A stretch of 64,000 nt of DNA from Chaetorhynchus papuensis (taxonomy: Eukaryota > Chordata > Aves > Passeriformes > Rhipiduridae): assembly GCA_013396525.1 (NCBI GenBank), contig VWYX01000616.1, positions 435,228 to 499,227 of the forward strand. The letters run 5' to 3'. The notes under the pieces were generated by a model. That model was not told where the DNA came from, did no database searches, and saw only the letters and a program-made list of their open reading frames with translations. Positions 1-13,010 of the stretch are shown here, piece by piece; the first letter of the stretch is position 1; the number at the start of each line of letters is the position of its first letter. The position numbers and the translations under genes were made by a program.

Positions 1-3000
1 ATGTAGCTAGTTTAAGGCTGGGCACAACTTAATTTTCCTAGGAAAAAAATAGCTGTGACTGATACTCAGTTTCAAGGTTAAGCATAGGCACTGTGTGCCC
101 AAAGTGTGTGGCTGCTAGCCAGTGAGTACAATTAATATGATTTTACCTGCTAATTCACAGTTAGATATGATATTGTGTCCGTAAAGAACTCCTGTCAGTG
201 CTCATGCAGATTAAATTCATAGCTTCTTGCATTTATGTAAATATGTAGTACATATCTATATATCTATATTATATATGACTTGGGTGTGTGTTTGATGTCT
301 TCTCTGATTCTAACTTAGAGAACACTAAAGTACAGTGCATTTGACATTCAAGTACTGACATTAATTAAACTATTTATTACTTTAAAACACTAAGTGAAAC
401 ACTTCTGCATTTGTCATCCAGCTCCTTCCCTGACCTGTACTGATGTATCCCAGTCTCTGTCACCTCCTACACTTCTGTGCACAGTCTTTGGGAAGGTTAA
501 TTAAAAGGCAAAGGCACATGATCAATGAAACACAGGGTAAATTGCTGGAAACATGTAGAGGATGGTAAATCCGTGTATTAAGATTTTAACCTTTGGGGAA
601 TTGCTCTGGGTAAGAGCTTCTTTTTTAAGTTTCTCACCCTCAGTGGGATCAGTTTCCTTAGCTCAATTAGAGATGTGTGGATTTGCTACCCCCTTTTCAG
701 TTACATTATTTGATTTAAACGTTGTTGCACCAGAATGACTGAAATACTAATTTACTTTTTAATAAAAATCTGTTGCAGTAATGAAACATTTATTGTATTC
801 ATAGTTGTCTAGGGGTGGAAAACCGAAACTGTGCTAAATCACAACAATAGTATTTTGTTATGAACCAGTTATGCAAAAACCTCCAACAAATTTTGCATGG
901 ATTAGGCAAAAAATCTATGGTCTGATGAGAGCTACAGAAATACTTGGGGGTTCATAGCTAAGAAAACTTTATTTTTAACATCATGCAGTGCAAAAATTAC
1001 TGTACTCTGGAACTTCTACTTTATTCTGGAACTTCAAAAGGATTTCTCTCTGTATCACCTTAGACACAAATCTTTTATTAACTTTAGGTGCAATGAGAGT
1101 TATCAGTATTAAAACTGTCTTTTAAGGAGGTAGATCCTCTTCTAGGGATTACCTAAAAAAAAGGGATAAACATGAATTCAAAATACACCACATTATAGTT
1201 AAAAAAAACCCTAACAAAAAATGAAACAGAAACCCAGGCAAACATATCTACTTCTCAAGATGTCTCCATAATTAAAGCTAATTTTATCTTCTGGTCTCTA
1301 CATTGCTATAACTGGACCTTTAGTCCCACACCCCTATTTACAGTTCTTTCTTGTCCTTTGTTCTGCCAACAGATTTTGAGCAAAATTACAGGACTGGCAT
1401 GCTTAAGTTTCCTCATGAATAAAGACCAATTTCTGCTTAGAAAAGATATGTCTAGCTAAACAGCTATCAAGTGGTGAGGGTTTGGCTTGCCTCATCTGCG
1501 TTGTTGGCTCAGGATCTGCTTCTGCTTCCATCCCCAGGGCACTCCCATAAACAAGGCAAGAAGAGGGGCATACATTTGCATTTCTTTCTCCGCTCTCATA
1601 AATGCTATCAGAGGTTAAAAATAATGGAAACACGTAGCCTATTCCAAAAGCATACCACGAATATGACTTTAAACTTCACAATGTATGGATTTTCTCAGTG
1701 CAGTAGTGCTTCTCCTACATTCGGGGGCAGGGTAACAGCATTCAAGTCCACTCCTATTTCTTTTCAAGGCCTGAAGACATTGCAGATAAGAGTGAAAACT
1801 GAAGTGTGCTTAAGAGGATCTGAAAGGACCGACTGGTTCCAATAAGATTTGAATTTGGGCCCTGCTATCTGGACTTCCAGAAAATTTCCAGAGAAAATTG
1901 TAATGATTAATCTTTTACCACTGCGGACAGAAAGCTGGCATTTGCCTAGCCACAGTGTTTTGACTTCTGTAAGAAATTACAATGGGGAATTCATTCTGAG
2001 GGTCTGTGACATCCAGGTATTTAATAATTAAGTCCAAGTTTGTGCATGTAGAGGCAGCTCGAAATCAATACTTTGCAATTCAGCAGAGTCGGAGGTAGGG
2101 CAATGAAAAGAATGAGGAGCCTGGGTGGGATGGATGAAAGAGGCCAGGTCCCAGTCCCAGGTCTATCTAGTGCAGACAGCCCCACCATGGCATGGTGCCA
2201 AGGAGGTTACTGTAATCATCTGTCATTGCACAACTTCTGGATGTGTGTAAATTTGATCCTGAGAAATGTAAACTTCATCGTCATAATGACTAACCAAAGA
2301 GGAAGCCTCCCCTGGTAAATGTGTGCCTCAGATAAACAGAAAATAACTCACATACATGCATTGCCTTGGCTGCTGGAATATGGCACCATTGCCAACAAGG
2401 AATTTTCACAAAACATTGTAAAATATTTTTATCCTGTGTCTTGCAGCAGCAAAGCTTTATTTTGCAATTTTTTGATCTTTAAAATTGCAGTCTTCAGAGG
2501 CTCATGCTTGTAGTTTCTTCCTCAGACCATGATTTCACCCTTTTTTTCTGTTACAGGGTCTGCAGCCATCCTCCTTTACGGGTCTCAAGGCATATTTTCA
2601 GCTGAAACACATTTTGTTCGGGGAGATAGGACGGGTCAGTCGTGGTACCATCACAGGTCAGCCTGACCAAGGGAGAACACCAGCTTGTCTGACATCTGTC
2701 CACTTCTGTCCCTCTGTGGGCTGTGATAGAGATGTGGCCCCTACAGTGATTTCACACTTTTCCAGGTCAGGAGGGTTAGGTTATTACTCAAATCTAAAGC
2801 AATGAACTAAACAATTCCTACTTTGCTGAAGTTTAATTTGAGTGGGAAGATGATGTGTATACCCAGAGCACGTGCTGCTTGACATGCTCTGGCTTCAGTG
2901 CTCAGCCATAAGATCCATGAATCACAGGCAGTGACAAAAAGTGTCTCGGGGAACAAGTTAACTTTAAATAATTAGTCTCCCTTTTAAAGGCTTTGATCAA

Positions 3001-4630
3001 CTGAAACCAGGAGGATTGGCTGCAGGAGATTAATAGGAAGGAAAGAATATATATATAGAAGTATTAGAATAAATATGTCTTTTTCTGTGTTACATAACTT
3101 CATAAGGCATTTGTCATTTAAGTTAAACAGGTCCCAGCAAGAGGACAGCACTGAATCCTGGCTTTAAATGCCTTTTATTACCACACTGATGAAGGAAAAG
3201 GCAAACAACTGAGTTTTTTCCCTTAGTATCTTCTGGAAAAGGCCCTCTTCGTGTTTTTCTTGGTTATTTTTAATGGTACAGAGATCCTGCTTTTTACTGA
3301 GAGCCACACAAGTTTTTTAAAAGTACTAACACATGGTACAAAGCCAAGTGATAGCTTTATATCCCTCTAACTTCCATTCACAAAACCCGTTGATAAAGTA
3401 GTTCAAAAGCCATTTACAGTGAACTTGTAGTTGTGTCAGCAAGAAAGGAGCAAAGAGCTGTTCCATGGAAAGACTTGGGGGACTCCTCTAGTTTCAAAGA
3501 GCCTATTTTCTGCCACAGTTCATAGGAAGGTGAACAATAAGCCAGATGACCTGCAATGCTCTGGACTCAGAAGTGTGTTTTCAGCTGCAAAAGGTGGATT
3601 TTTAATCTTCTTTACCACAGTTCTCTACAAACCAGAGGCATTATCTATGAATCTCTGCTAAAGAAGCCTGTTCATTATAACGAAAATTGGCTTGAAATGC
3701 AGAACTTTATGCCTGCCCATTCATACTAGGTCTGAGCCCAGACTGACGTGCAAAAATAGGCAAGTGCTTTGAAAAAATGCTATTTTACTGATCAATGTCT
3801 AGAACTTGAATTCATGTCTCTCCACTTTGCTTACAATTTTCAGGATAAAAGAGAACAACCAAAGCTTTAGTTGTACCAAATGTTGATCATTCTCCTGGCA
3901 CATGCATACTTTCTCTTTGGAGGCCAGATACTGAATTTTCAGATGTGATTTTCTGTTGCTTCGTTTGGGAGCCTGTAGGACCAGATTGTTAGGAAGAAAT
4001 AAAACAAAAGTCTGAGTTTATCCCAGAGTCAGATAAACTGTGTTGTCCTCTTAAATGCCTTTCAGTGATGCTACTTTTGTTTATGCCCAGAGCTTGATGA
4101 ACACAAAATAACACATCCTAGGCTTGCCTCCACTATGTTGGCAGAGAATAAACAGTACAACAAATTGTTTCCATAACTCACAGTTTTTCTCAAGGGGAAC
4201 TACTTTGTTTTTACTTGGATAAACACAAAATTAAAATCTAGCACAGCTGAATTTTAATAGGAACGGTGCAATGTAAGGGCATTGATAGAGATATTTACCC
4301 TCAATCCCATTAATAAGTTAAATACCTTATGAGATATAGGAAGAAAACTACATTTTATCACCAAGAGATTAAACTGTTCTAACAGATCCAAAGACACTTT
4401 AGTCTTCATATTGTGGAAAAGAGGAAATGAGATTGGAGATCATTTTATATATCCAAAAGTATCCAGTGTCACAGAAACTGAAGATGGAAATATGTTACAG
4501 AGACTGCCTTCTGGTGCCGCTGCCCCTGGGGACACCTTGCACATTAGAAATACTGGCCAGGATGTTCATATTGGTTTTCCAGGTGCCGTGATTTATGTGC
4601 ATATTTTTGTTCTTTGCCCTTCTCCCTTAG

Positions 4631-4662
4631 GCTCCAAAGAGACCAAAACTTCAGCCAGAAAG
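4631..4662 (+). other. Candidate 32-nt exon between good splice signals
   Basis: A dense pyrimidine tract (TTCTTTGCCCTTCTCCCTTAG, ending at 4630) is followed by 32 nt and then by AAAG|GTACTG, a reasonable 5' splice site. Two of the three frames I read through the 32 nt have no stop. The length is not a multiple of three. No neighbouring exon or homologous protein was recognised, so this may be a chance pairing of splice-like signals or an exon of a non-coding RNA. Confidence 0.15.
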
Positions 4663-5567
4663 GTACTGATCACAGAGGCTTGAGGCACTGTACAGAAAGA
4701 AATGTGATAGTTTTCATGATAAACTTTCATTCAATGAGAAGGGAGTTATCCTTGTTGGTAGAAATCACCAGAGGAATGGAAAAATAAAGGGTCCACCCTG
4801 ACTGATGGAAAAATGCAGGTTTTGTCTCCATCAAACCCACAAGTCAACACTGAGGGCAGTGCCATGGTTGCCACTAGCAGAGGTTGAAGGAGGAGTTAAA
4901 GGAATCGCTGTGTGTATCAGTACAGGGCACTTCCTTGCTGCCCTCCAGCATTAAAGAAATCCCTGGCAGAGACTCTGGCATACTCAGCACAGCCAGCAAG
5001 GGTGACCTTAGCAGACAGGTGGTCTCCTTTCATCTCATCATAGAAGGGCTTGCTTTCTGCTTAACAGTCTTCTCTGCAGCCACACTCTGCCCGTGCTGTG
5101 CCCTATTTGTGGTGTCAAGAATAATGATTATAACCACCACTATTTTGCTATTTGCTTCCTACCTTCTGCTATTCCTCTATTTGCTGCCTACTTTCTAATT
5201 TTTACTCTTATTTTTTGTTTCTTCCTCGTGCATGTCAAACCAAAACAGTGCAGAGGTGCTGACAGAGGTGGCAGAACTTTACTGAATTCTTTATGAGCAA
5301 AGCAGAGACAGAGAAGCTTGTGAGTGGCCACTTTAGCCTGCAGTCCTGTACACATCAACTGCTTTATAGGCTTGGCTTGTGGGTGACCTCTGTGATGGAA
5401 TCATAGGAGGTTATAGGGTTGTTCTAATGCAATATCTACAATGCAGGAATACATCTGCATGTGCACAGGAAGTCTGAGACCGGGCTCAGCAGTGAATAAT
5501 GTGGAGGACAATAAGGAGCAATAAATAACCTGGACCTGCTTTCAAACAGAGTTTTCAGACAGTTTTT

Positions 5568-5589
5568 CAGACCCCACAGATGGGGTCTG
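5568..5589. repeat. Perfect 9-bp stem, 4-nt loop hairpin
   Basis: CAGACCCCA at 5568-5576 is the exact reverse complement of TGGGGTCTG at 5581-5589, with the loop CAGA between them. The stem is GC-rich and has no mismatch. It is too short for a microRNA precursor. Function unknown. Confidence 0.8.
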
Positions 5590-5633
5590 TGGACTTAAAT
5601 GCCAGGTGCAAACTGTAGCTGCCTTACCACCTA

Positions 5634-5651
5634 AAAAATTAATTAATTTTT
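5634..5651. repeat. 18-bp perfect AT palindrome
   Basis: AAAAATTAATTAATTTTT reads the same on both strands. Its core TTAATTAA contains overlapping homeodomain-type TAATTA cores. It lies 45 bp after the GC-rich hairpin at 5568-5589. It may be a chance product of AT-rich sequence or a homeodomain dimer site. Confidence 0.7.
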
Positions 5652-6552
5652 AGTGTGAAACATTGTGTTACCTCTCAACTATAATAGGAGTTTAGCTCCC
5701 TTCTGGTTGCATGAACACGAACGTGTAGCTGCCTTGGTCTCTAACTGAAAGCCTTGTTCTCTAGTTCGCTACATGACAGAGGAAATTCAAAACTCCTAAA
5801 GCTACAGCACAAAATCCCACAGACATGTGAACAGGATTATTATTGGTTTACCCCTAAACAGGATTACAAATGAGAATTCAGAACAAAGCAAGTAAAATTA
5901 GTGACCTTCTAAAGAGTATAAAGAGCAAAAGTAATCTTGTTTACAGTCACTGGCACTGAAATAGTTCACTAATGCCAGGGTCTAGCTGTGCCTCGCTGTT
6001 CATTTTATACACACCTACATTGCTCTAAGAAAATTTGCAAACAGTGTGACAGAATAGAGGATTGCCTACTCTTGGAGTGTTCCGTTATAAATGAACTCAC
6101 AGCAGCTCTGTACTGCATTTCAGGACAGGAAGAGAGGAATGCCATGTGCAAGTGAAACTGTAGGCTTGTTTGAATAAGCTGCATGTAATTATCCAGACTG
6201 GAAGGTGGCCAGGGCACTAAAGCTGACACTAACACTAACCTTGCAGCATTCAGAACCCAGCATATTTGCAAACTCTTTGCTGTAGATCATTTTCCAAGGA
6301 TCAGCATTCAACAGGAATGTATTCTCTATTATATTCTGATGGCAGCACATCCTCCTCCCAATTATAGTCCCCCAATCGACTTTTGCTGACTAGCTCTGAT
6401 ACCTTTAATTTTTTTTCTATTAGGGAAATGGAAGAATACAAACAATAACTTATTCCTTCCTTTCCAGCAGCATGGATAGGTTTAAGTGGCAGTGGAAAAT
6501 TACTTCCCAGAGTCTCTCCTCAAGCCCAGTCAACATAGGTCTTTAAAATTGT

Positions 6553-6615
6553 GAGAGTCATGCACTCCAGGGTGAAGGTCATGCACGTCAGGATGAGGGT
6601 CATGCACATCATGAG
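6553..6615. repeat. Tandem repeat, 3 copies of 21 bp
   Basis: Three adjacent 21 bp units start at 6553, 6574 and 6595 and share the core GTCATGCAC. The unit length is a multiple of three, so the open frame crossing it on the + strand encodes a 7-residue repeat around VMH. That frame is not otherwise protein-like. Confidence 0.85.
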
Positions 6616-6880
6616 TGCTTTAAAAACAAAGATGCTCTCTACTGGGTCCCAGGGCATACAAACTATCTTTGAAATCACAGCCATTAGCAAGCCTGCCCAA
6701 CTCTGCTTATTTTTAATTTATCTGGTAAGCTGCCATCAAAAGCAACATTCTCTCTTTCCTCATTCCTCTGGCAGTATATAAAAGGAAGCTCAACAAGCCA
6801 CTACATGGAATAACTGGGAGGGAGAGTTCATTCAGTGTCTTCTGGGCTGGGAGCAGGAGCCAGTTCAGCTGTAGGATTTA

Positions 6881-6935
6881 GAATCATAGAATCATCAAGG
6901 TTGGAAGAGACCTTTAAGATGATCAGGTCCAACTG
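6881..6935 (-). mobile_element. CR1 LINE 3' tail, very short
   Basis: On the + strand the segment opens with GAATCATAGAATCATCAAGG and runs on into GGTTGGAAGAGACC and GGTCCAAC. This is the reverse complement of the avian CR1 3' end, including the terminal 8 bp repeats. Only about 55 bp are present, so the copy is almost completely 5'-truncated, as is usual for CR1. No coding part remains. Confidence 0.85.
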
Positions 6936-9900
6936 TATTTGTTTTAGAATGATGAGAAATGGGTGGGAGGTGCAAGAAAGAGGCTATGTAGGCCTGTTGG
7001 CAGAACTCAGTTTACAGGAGCAAAAGATTTTATGAAGCATGACTTATAAACTCTACCACCTGGGATTCAGTAAGGGATGCCTAGTTCAATACCATGCTTC
7101 CAGATACTACATAAGCCTTTGAAACTGGAAACAAACAGTGGGACTTGTAATAATAAAAATATTTCTTTTGTGAGCTACTTAGTTACTTGGCTATGCATTA
7201 CCGCACAATGGCAAGGGTTTGGGCCCTGCTGATTACATTTTCAAGAGGAAGAGGGCAAATTAATGTAGTTTTTAATCTTATCTATGTGGGAGGGAAGAGT
7301 GAGCCTGTTGTTGGCTGGCTCCAAGTTAGAGGAGCCAGCACCTAAATAGAAAGTAAAATCCCAAAGAAACCAGATCTAACTACGGAGAGGAACACAGACC
7401 CCATTGTTTTCCCAAGCACATTTCTGGAGCAGGTAAAACATAGTTATACCTCATGATTTAAATCTGTGGCATGGAATGACTGCATGTTTTGTTGCATGTA
7501 GCTAGCTAGCTTATGGACACCACATGATTTTCTGTCAGGCTTCATTTTTATGATAGAACAGGGTCCTCAGAATAGTAATGTTTTTTCCCCATTTTTTATT
7601 CATTTGTTTCCATTTTCCTGGGCATTTTCACAAAGCTGTGCTTTGGACACTTTATTTGTGCAGCACTGAAATAGTCGACATCTGTATTGAGCTCAGCCAA
7701 ACTATAGAATAATTTTGTATTTTATAAATACTAGTGAGGAGGCTCACTAGGTGGTGACAGAATGTTTTTGAAGGCTAACTGTCCCAGAGCTGCCTACTGA
7801 TGTTTATTTAATTAACTTCTCCATCACTGAGATTTGGTCTTTGCTTGTTTAACAATATCAGCATTGAATTAAAGACAAATTACTGAACAATAAGGCCTTC
7901 TATTGTTATTACTTCTACTGAAAGGTCTTCCAAACATTCATGTTCTAATGCTTGTACTGCCAAAGCATTTTTGTATTATCTCTTTCTTCTGGGGCTGAGG
8001 CCTTTGTGAAAAAAGTTGAATTAAATATTACACTCACATTCTTTGTGACAGAAGTGGTCACATTTTCTTCATCTCCACACTTTTTACCTTTCCTCAATGT
8101 GTGCTCTGTTCATCTCTATGTGGCTTCTCTATTAAACTGAAAGTTTGGAAAGCTGGAAGGGAAAGAAGTGTTGGGTAAGCTCCTTTAGCAGTAATTTGAC
8201 CTAAATATCTAGAGACTTCCACTCAAAGGCATCATTTTAACAGCATAATAATGAAAAAGTAAATGGATATAGCTTCTTAGCATTAGCCAATGGAGTAGCT
8301 TGGTCCCATTGATCCCAGCACTGTTGAAAATAGAATTTATCAGTTTTTCTTTTTAAGGTTCAGTCTTGGCCTTTATGAGTTTCTCTGTAGACAGATATTC
8401 ATACTATACTCCTGACATTCAAGGTCAGTGTCAGGAACTGGCTTTCGAGATGAAAAGGTTCAACTTTGTAGAGCACCCATGGGATTAAATGCTTGTTGTT
8501 TTAGGAAAACACTTTTCTGTCTTTCCCAACACCAAAAAGCACTTAAAAACTCTAATGTAACTTCACAGAAATTAATTACATATTAACATATTAATATTAT
8601 GAGTTATGTATTTCTGTTCAGATCAAAATGAACACTATACAAATAACATTTGAGACATTACTTTGGCTATGAGACAACCATAAAATAAAATAGATGGCAA
8701 GGGCTAGATAAAATGAATGGTAATCAAAATGGTATTAAGTAGTTTGCAAATGGGACAATAGTTTTGATTAACATCAGCAGGAATTACAGAGATAATGGGA
8801 AGGTCTACAGAGTTCTGAAATGGATTTCAGTGTTCCAGTCTGCAAAAATCTGCTGTGACAGAAACAGATCTCACACCATTTAGTCAGATCAGCTTTCTAC
8901 ATTGACTTCAGCTAGTGCATTTTCCTCTATGGGGAGCATGGGTCATCATGAAAAATATAATATGAAAATTCAAAGCTTATTGAAAATTACTTTTCAACAT
9001 TTCCTTTTTATTGGTTATGGAAGGGACAGCTAATAACAATAGGGGGGATAGTATGGTGAAAGTACACTGAACATTTCAAAGCATACAAAGCATACATTTC
9101 AAAGCTGGTGGCATACATATGGTGATGCAGTATATCATTTTATTTTTTAAAAGGAGGTTTTGTCATGTATCTTGCCATGTGTTTATTAAATGTATTCAAA
9201 TTCAATTTCTAATGGACCCTTTAAATTTTGCATAAAGCAGGGTGAGCTCCTTAGTAGTAAGGAACATATGGGCAGCATGACACAGTTTATCAGATGTCAG
9301 AATGGCCTTTACTTATCAGGGTGGATGTGGTAAGTCTGGGTATAAAGTTACACCCTGGGACCATATTGTAAAGGCAGACTTACTAATTCAGACATCAAAA
9401 TTATGAACAAAATATCTACAGTTAAATTAAGGTCAGAAGTGTGAAAAAAATGAACCCCTGCTAAATTAATTTTTAAAAGTGCAGAGTAGGATACAGAGTT
9501 TGAGATCTCAAGGTCAAAATATGAGCCTTAGATCTATAGTGTTGTGCCTTTCTCTTGTTTACCTCATAACAAAAAGTGAACTATAACCTCTCCCTTTTAT
9601 GATTTTCCCTCTTTCCCTTCACACAAGGACGATGGATATTACAACCCTAAAAACCTATAAAATAGCATAGAGTAAACTTTACCCTTCAGCTACAGCTGTT
9701 GAGCTCATTAGTTCCGTGAGACCACAGAGATCCAGCAGAACAAAGAATTTGTCTCAGGGGATTTAATTGAAGGATCTAAGAATGTCTGATTTAGCTCTCA
9801 GAGAAATCAATGTGAACTTTTACTGTGATTTTGGAGAAAACTGGATCAGATCCAACAGTAAGAGAATTCTGAGTTAAAACTGAAATTTATCCCATTTAGT

Positions 9901-12825
9901 CTTACGTGCAATTTCAGCTCCCTCTCTAGTCAAAAACTGACACAGTAAGTGAGAAACTGCAGAACAATGACTGGCTCAATATTGCTTGATCTGTGTTTTC
10001 CCACAGCTACTCCTGTATACCCTATTATTCCAAAACGAAACACATAAATACATACAATTCACTGTACACACAGTTGCTTCTTATAAATATAAGCCAATAC
10101 CTAATGGGAACAGTACAGGTAAGGAGAAACACACAGTATTTTAAAACTTTCTTTTAATATTCTAATAATTTTATTGAAAATAATCATTACTGTAAGTTGA
10201 AAGAAAAATTAACGTGGCTGGAAATAATTTCCTGACTTTTAGTGATGTTGATTTTAATGAATCTAGTTGGAAACCAGTGGTTTCCAAAGACAAACATCTG
10301 ACAAAGTCCTTTAGTTCCTTTTCAGTTACCAAATTTCAGTTACTCTAAATGAAGATAGCTGGTGGTATACAAAAGCTATACCAATAAACTTCACAAATAT
10401 TCAGCATTAATTCTATACTGTGGGTATGCAATGCCTCTCCCTCAACCTTACACATATTTTTCTTCATGTTTTCTGTTCTAACAATGCATAAAACTTGTCC
10501 TTCAAATATCTTTTAAAAAGAAATGTTAGTACTGGCAGCCAGTGTGCTGCAGATGTACCTTGGCAGAAGAGAAGTATCTTGCTTTAGAAGGTACCTGGCC
10601 TCAAGCACTTAACAAGAATGTCAAACCCTAAAGTAGGTCAGCCTTGTAATTCTGAGCAGTCTTCTTGTGACAAGAGCAGTGTAAACACCATTCTAAGCGT
10701 TTCTGTGCATTTACCACCCTCATGTTCGCCATACGTCTCTTGGCCTACTTTTATAAATTCTTTGTTCCTGTTGTTTGGTACCCAAAGCTTTTATTCATGG
10801 AGACTGAAAAGTTGGAATGAACTCAGAGCTGGCAGATGTGTGTCAGCTCTGGCCACAAGAGCTGCAGGAAGGCTGGTCTCTGGGTCATAGCCAGCACAGT
10901 TTATCCTCATCCAAGGAGCTGTATCTCTTTCGTTCCTGGCAGATCTACACCCAGAAGTGAAATGCACCCAGGATTCCTCACAGGTTTTCTGCCTTCGTAA
11001 AAAATGTCACTGACTTTAAAACAGCCCAGAGGAAGGTTGGCTCTTTGAGAGGTTGAACACAGTCTCTGGTGGTGGAGGTGGCTGGTGGGTGACAGCAGTT
11101 GTGAACCTGGTGAATAGCTGAGCCCAGAGCGAGATGCAAATGTTGAGACAGGAATGAGGAATGATAGATGACATGTTTCCTTCCCTTTGCCTTCATGGGG
11201 TACTTCCATTCTAGGAAATGGAATATGTCCGTTTTCCTGGGACAAAGTCGCCAAGGAGTGATTATACGTGTTCCAATTTTATCAGGATATATGCAGTAAT
11301 CTTGGTTTCAGCAGGACTCAGGTGTCCTGCTTAATGCAATGCTATTGCATTGCTGTGGCAGGGGCAAGCAACCTGGCTGAATGTAAGTGAAAAGCAGCAA
11401 GGTCATAAACAAGGAAGAATGCTTTATTTTCAGGAAGAGGGTAGGAAAACCTTTCCTCTTAGAATAGCAAGTATTTTTCTTTCAAGTGTAGGTATCTCAA
11501 ATAAACAGCTCAGTGTCATGTGTCACAATGTGTTCTTTAAAATGGTTCTGATGATCTGGTGTACTGTATTTCAATGCATATTTGGGGACCTTAATTTGGT
11601 ATTTTTTCATGTTTACAACTGACATTTATACAAAATAAATATTCATAAGACAATTAGTACTAAGTAGACTCCTGCAATCTATTTAAGTATGTTTACACTG
11701 AAAATATTTTAGAGAGAATAACATTACTTTGCTTGGAACACAACTGATTTAAACAAATGTCAACTGAATGAATTTAAGAAGGTGATGTCTAGATATAACA
11801 AACCTTTCTCTGGCCATTGGATTACGGTGCTCTGTAATTCTGCTTTCCAGAGTATATTTTCATTTGCTATCAGTAATTCCCATTTTGTCTTTGAAAAAGG
11901 ATACACCATCATAGCACACAACAACATGGATGAAAAAAATGAACTGGCAATAAGCTTGAGAGTAAACACAGTTATTATTTAATGAGCAATCTCCCATTGC
12001 TCCCATTACTAAACTCCTTAGTACTTAGTTTAATTGTGTCACTGGAATGCATGCTTAACATTACCCAGAAGAGTTAATGAGCTGATTCTTCCAGTCATCA
12101 GGTTCAATTAACCAGTAATCTAATCAGGCTGACCTCTACATTTTAGGGACTGACCAATAAAGCAGGTGGCAGGTAGTCATGAGCTCTGCAGCACTACTTC
12201 AACGCTCATTAATATTAGACTTACGAATTAGCAAACCACCTGCCAGTACAAAGTTAATCTAGATCAGGAATAAATCCATAATCAAATTCCTGTCAAAGTA
12301 ACCAGAGCTCAAAATATGGTGTTTTGTCACCTTTTTTTTGGCTGCACATTGATAAATAGTATTAAACAGGCATAAGTTCTGATAGAAAAGAATTAAGCTT
12401 TTACTTTGTCTTTGTATGTAATTACTTTAAATCAGGCTAGAACCAGGCTATGAATTTTTTCTTGTTTAATTCTTAACCATGTCATTTTTCACCCCAAAGG
12501 CCACCAAAGTAACTGTTGCCCCAGAATGCATGAGATTAAATAGGCTAGGTTTAGTTTGTAAGGACAGGGAAGAAACTGAAAAGGACATTTTGTGCCTCAG
12601 TGAGTTCATGCTGCTGCACACGTCAAAATGAGCAGACATCAGAATAATTCAAGTGGAAACCCAAGACCAGTGTAGTGAATTCTGCCCAGCAAGCCCAGCC
12701 AATGCGTTTCTCTGACATGTGGGTGATGGCAAGGCAGCAGCTAAGCAGTCTGAGAGTGGGATCACTATGTAGGATGTTTCATTGCTGTGATAGTGAATTG
12801 CAGTGCAAGAATATAAATAAATAAA
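6936..12825. other. Unique non-coding sequence
   Basis: No gene or clear interspersed repeat. A few short low-complexity runs are present: GCTA repeats near 7498-7512, and AT-rich direct repeats of ACATATTA near 8577-8600. A partial duplication of CATTTCAAAGC/CATACA units lies at about 9070-9115. A possible regulatory cluster near 12.1-12.25 kb is listed separately. Open frames here are short and look random. Confidence 0.65.
12060..12300. promoter_or_regulatory. Possible conserved non-coding element with ZEB/SNAIL-type E-boxes
   Basis: The segment is unique sequence and unusually rich in motif-like words: CAGGTG at 12163, CAGGTA at 12170 and CACCTG at 12237. It also has several ATTAA/TAAT homeodomain-type cores. 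GCAGGTGG (12162-12169) and CCACCTGC (12236-12243) form an exact inverted repeat. Pairs of such E-boxes are the known binding arrangement of ZEB-family repressors. Conservation cannot be judged from one sequence. Confidence 0.2.
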
Positions 12826-13010
12826 ATATTGGAATGGTCTACCCAGGGAGGTGGTGGAGTCACCATCCCTGAATGTGTTTAAAAAGAGATTGGATGTAGT
12901 GCTCAGTGCCATGGTTTAGTTTAGTTGAGGTGTTGGGGCATGGGTTGGACTCGATGACCTTGAAGGTCTCTTCCAACCTGGCGATTCTTTGATTCTGTGA
13001 TTCTGTGATT
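12826..13010 (+). mobile_element. CR1 LINE 3' end
   Basis: The segment reads in CR1 sense orientation: GGTCTACCCAGGGAGGTGGTGG, then GGGTTGGACTCGATGACC and GGTCTCTTCCAACCTGG. It ends in a run of ATTCTTTG/ATTCTGTG units at about 12983-13010, the CR1 3'-terminal repeat. About 185 bp are present, so it is 5'-truncated and holds only 3' UTR. It is relatively well preserved and therefore probably one of the younger copies here. Confidence 0.92.

Larger units (their letters stand above)
1..6552. other. Unique non-coding sequence
   Basis: No recognisable gene or interspersed repeat in this stretch. It is AT-rich with scattered short open frames whose translations look random. A short AT-rich run of TATCTATA type lies at 241-279 and a short TA run near 3047-3058. 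The stretch also holds a candidate 32 nt exon, a perfect hairpin and a long AT palindrome, listed separately. It reads like intron or intergenic DNA of a vertebrate. Confidence 0.7.

Noticed and set aside
1471..1845. 124-codon frame
   Set aside because: It opens only with a GTG codon, no family is recognised, and its composition looks random. Kept only as a measure of how long chance frames get here.
5568..5589. Hairpin considered as a microRNA precursor
   Set aside because: A 9 bp stem is far too short for a Drosha/Dicer substrate.
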